Shown here piece by piece: positions 11,585-12,866 of a DNA stretch of 12,866 nucleotides. The number at the start of each line of letters is the position of its first letter. Position 1 is the stretch's first letter. Origin of the DNA: Bacillota bacterium (GTDB lineage: Bacteria; Bacillota; Bacilli; Paenibacillales; Paenibacillaceae); the NCBI GenBank assembly GCA_023386495.1, contig JAEWJS010000125.1:1-12866 (forward strand). Direction: 5' to 3'. Both the position numbers and the translations under genes were made by a program. The notes below the pieces were generated by a model that was not told the DNA's origin, ran no database searches, and worked only from the letters and a program-made list of their open reading frames with translations.

Positions 11585-12866
11585 CTACTCGCGGTCAGGC
11601 AGCCCGCTCGTATAGGCATGCGACATCTGCATAAGCTGCAGCGCCCGCTTGAACTCGGACTCGGTAACGTCCTGCATGCCCCGGGATTGCTCGCCTGCCA
11701 ACGGGTAGGAGATGCCATCCTCGAAGCCGGCGCCGGGGACGTAGATCACGCGATCGTTAATGAACGAACCGGAAGGCAGGTAGTAGCGCAGCGGCAGCAG
11801 CGTCGACTTGGCGTTCAGCAGATCTTGGCCGAATACGACCGTATCGGTCAGAGAGATGCCAGCCAGGTTGGCGACGGTCGGCATAATGTCGCTGTGGCCG
11901 CCGGGACGCTCGATGACCGCGGGCTCCAGCGCGCCTGGCGCGACCAGCAGGAGCGGAATGTTGAGCATCTGCGTGTAATCGTACGGCTTGCCGTTCAGTT
12001 CCTCCAATAACTGAAGATCGTCATCGGTCAACGAATAGATCGGCACGCCCATGTGATCGCCGTAGATGACGAGCAGGCTGTCTTCCCATAGCCCGCTCGC
12101 TTGAAGCTGTTCGATGAAGCCGCCCAGCGCGGCATCCGCGTAGTGCTGCGAGATCAGATAATCGCCGACGAAGGTGTCCTCGAACCGATCGGGCAAGTCG
12201 ATCAACGCTTTGTGCTCGGGCAGATTGAACGGGTGATGCGCCGACATCGACACGATGTTCGCATACAGCCGTTGGCCTTGTGCCGCCAGCGCAGTCAGCT
12301 CGTCGGCCGTCTTGCGGTACAGCACCTCGTCCGAGGAGCCGAAGTGAACAAGGTCTTCATCCTGGAAGAACTCTCTGTCGTAGTAGCGGTCGAATCCGAT
12401 CGCGGCGTACAGCTGATCCCGATTCCAGAACTTCACGTCGTTCGTGTGGAAGGTCATCGACTCGTAGCCCTTGTCCCGCAGGAGCTTGGCCAGGCTGGGC
12501 AACTGCTTGTCGCTATACGTCTCGGAGGCCGCGCCGACCGGCGGGGTCATGAGCGACGTATTCGTCGTGAACTCCGCGTCGGATGTATTGCCTGCCCCGA
12601 CCTGCTGATAGACGCGGGGGAAATAGACGCCCTGCTGGACCAAGCCGTTCAGCGCAGGCGTGATCTCGCGCCCTTCGACCGATAGTCCAAGCAGGAAGCT
12701 CTGGAAGGCTTCCAACTGCACGTAGAAGATGTGGCGGCCCTCGGCAGCCTGCCAGCCGATTGGGGCAGCGGGACGTTCCACGCCCTTGACCTGCCGTACC
12801 GCGGCAGGCGTCACGGCGGCGTATTCATCCAACGGCTTGCTGCCCGAGTCGAACATGGTGTAGATC
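11585..12866 (-). CDS. LTA synthase family (sulfatase-type) protein, C-terminal catalytic part; N-terminus off the right edge
   Basis: The minus-strand frame is open to the window edge, so the gene continues beyond it; about 426 residues are visible. They form the extracellular alkaline-phosphatase-fold domain of LtaS/YfnI-type enzymes, which add glycerol-phosphate from phosphatidylglycerol to a lipid anchor or otherwise process phosphoglycerol. Landmarks in order: FYVQLEAF (metal-binding Glu), AGNTSDAEFTTNTSLM (the Thr nucleophile region), MTFHTNDVKFWNRDQLY (substrate-pocket His, Trp and Arg), MSAHHPF and YGDHMG (metal-binding Asp-His). Family members are 600-650 residues with five N-terminal membrane helices, which would lie outside the window. 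The internal ATG at 12856 is not taken as the start because the upstream frame and missing membrane part argue against it. Paralogue type (LTA synthase versus primase-like) cannot be decided. It probably ends at the bidirectional terminator. Confidence 0.93.
   Translation of the reverse strand, partial: IYTMFDSGSKPLDEYAAVTPAAVRQVKGVERPAAPIGWQAAEGRHIFYVQLEAFQSFLLGLSVEGREITPALNGLVQQGVYFPRVYQQVGAGNTSDAEFTTNTSLMTPPVGAASETYSDKQLPSLAKLLRDKGYESMTFHTNDVKFWNRDQLYAAIGFDRYYDREFFQDEDLVHFGSSDEVLYRKTADELTALAAQGQRLYANIVSMSAHHPFNLPEHKALIDLPDRFEDTFVGDYLISQHYADAALGGFIEQLQASGLWEDSLLVIYGDHMGVPIYSLTDDDLQLLEELNGKPYDYTQMLNIPLLLVAPGALEPAVIERPGGHSDIMPTVANLAGISLTDTVVFGQDLLNAKSTLLPLRYYLPSGSFINDRVIYVPGAGFEDGISYPLAGEQSRGMQDVTESEFKRALQLMQMSHAYTSGLPDRE

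Noticed and set aside
11398..11718. 106-codon minus-strand frame across the repeat region and the end of the LTA-synthase-family gene
   Set aside because: Overlaps the real gene in another frame and covers the inverted-repeat cluster; composition is not protein-like.

Overview
The window looks like chromosome from a high-GC, endospore-forming-type Firmicute, most likely a Paenibacillaceae member (Paenibacillus/Cohnella-like). This is inferred from strong GGAGG-type ribosome binding sites on nearly every gene, a lipoteichoic-acid-synthase-type sulfatase, a BmrC/BmrD-type exporter pair, a PspA/PspC pair, a candidate Spo0A site, and GC-rich codon use. No database search was possible. I see no rRNA, tRNA, CRISPR array, prophage or insertion sequence.

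Left part (1-2541). On the minus strand, a small PspC-domain membrane protein (428-646) is followed by the 5' end of a PspA/IM30-family gene that runs off the left edge: an envelope-stress pair. A 50-nt imperfect hairpin lies between them. Divergently, on the plus strand, a two-gene ABC transporter (ATPase then membrane subunit, ATGA stop/start overlap) occupies 899-2541.

Middle (2542-5073). A membrane-anchored diguanylate cyclase (minus, 2605-3696) ends inside its own rho-independent terminator. Its product-inhibition site is degenerate, and a pair of Spo0A-box-like motifs lies in its upstream region. A divergent DMT/EamA family transporter (3915-4820) follows, then a 66-residue cysteine-rich protein of unknown function (minus, 4873-5073).

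Right-centre (5159-10972). This is the most unusual block. An extended -10 promoter precedes a three-gene unit: (i) a 669-residue protein whose N-terminal half is a class-2 dihydroorotate-dehydrogenase-like barrel that appears to have lost its catalytic residues, fused to a membrane half made of two copies of one module; (ii) and (iii) a heterodimeric multidrug-type ABC exporter of the BmrC/BmrD kind. The gaps are 4 nt and an ATGA overlap, so the three are probably co-transcribed and translationally coupled. The exporter halves carry complementary defects (Asp for the Walker B Glu in one, LSAGQ signature in the other), the expected pattern for one degenerate and one active ATP site.

Right end (10973-12866). 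No convincing gene lies between 10973 and 11584. This stretch holds a perfect 15-bp-stem bidirectional terminator and then about 230 bp packed with short inverted repeats and recurrent TCGCTAAT/TCGCTATT-like octamers. The minus-strand gene at the right edge is the extracellular catalytic part of an LTA-synthase-family protein, truncated by the window.
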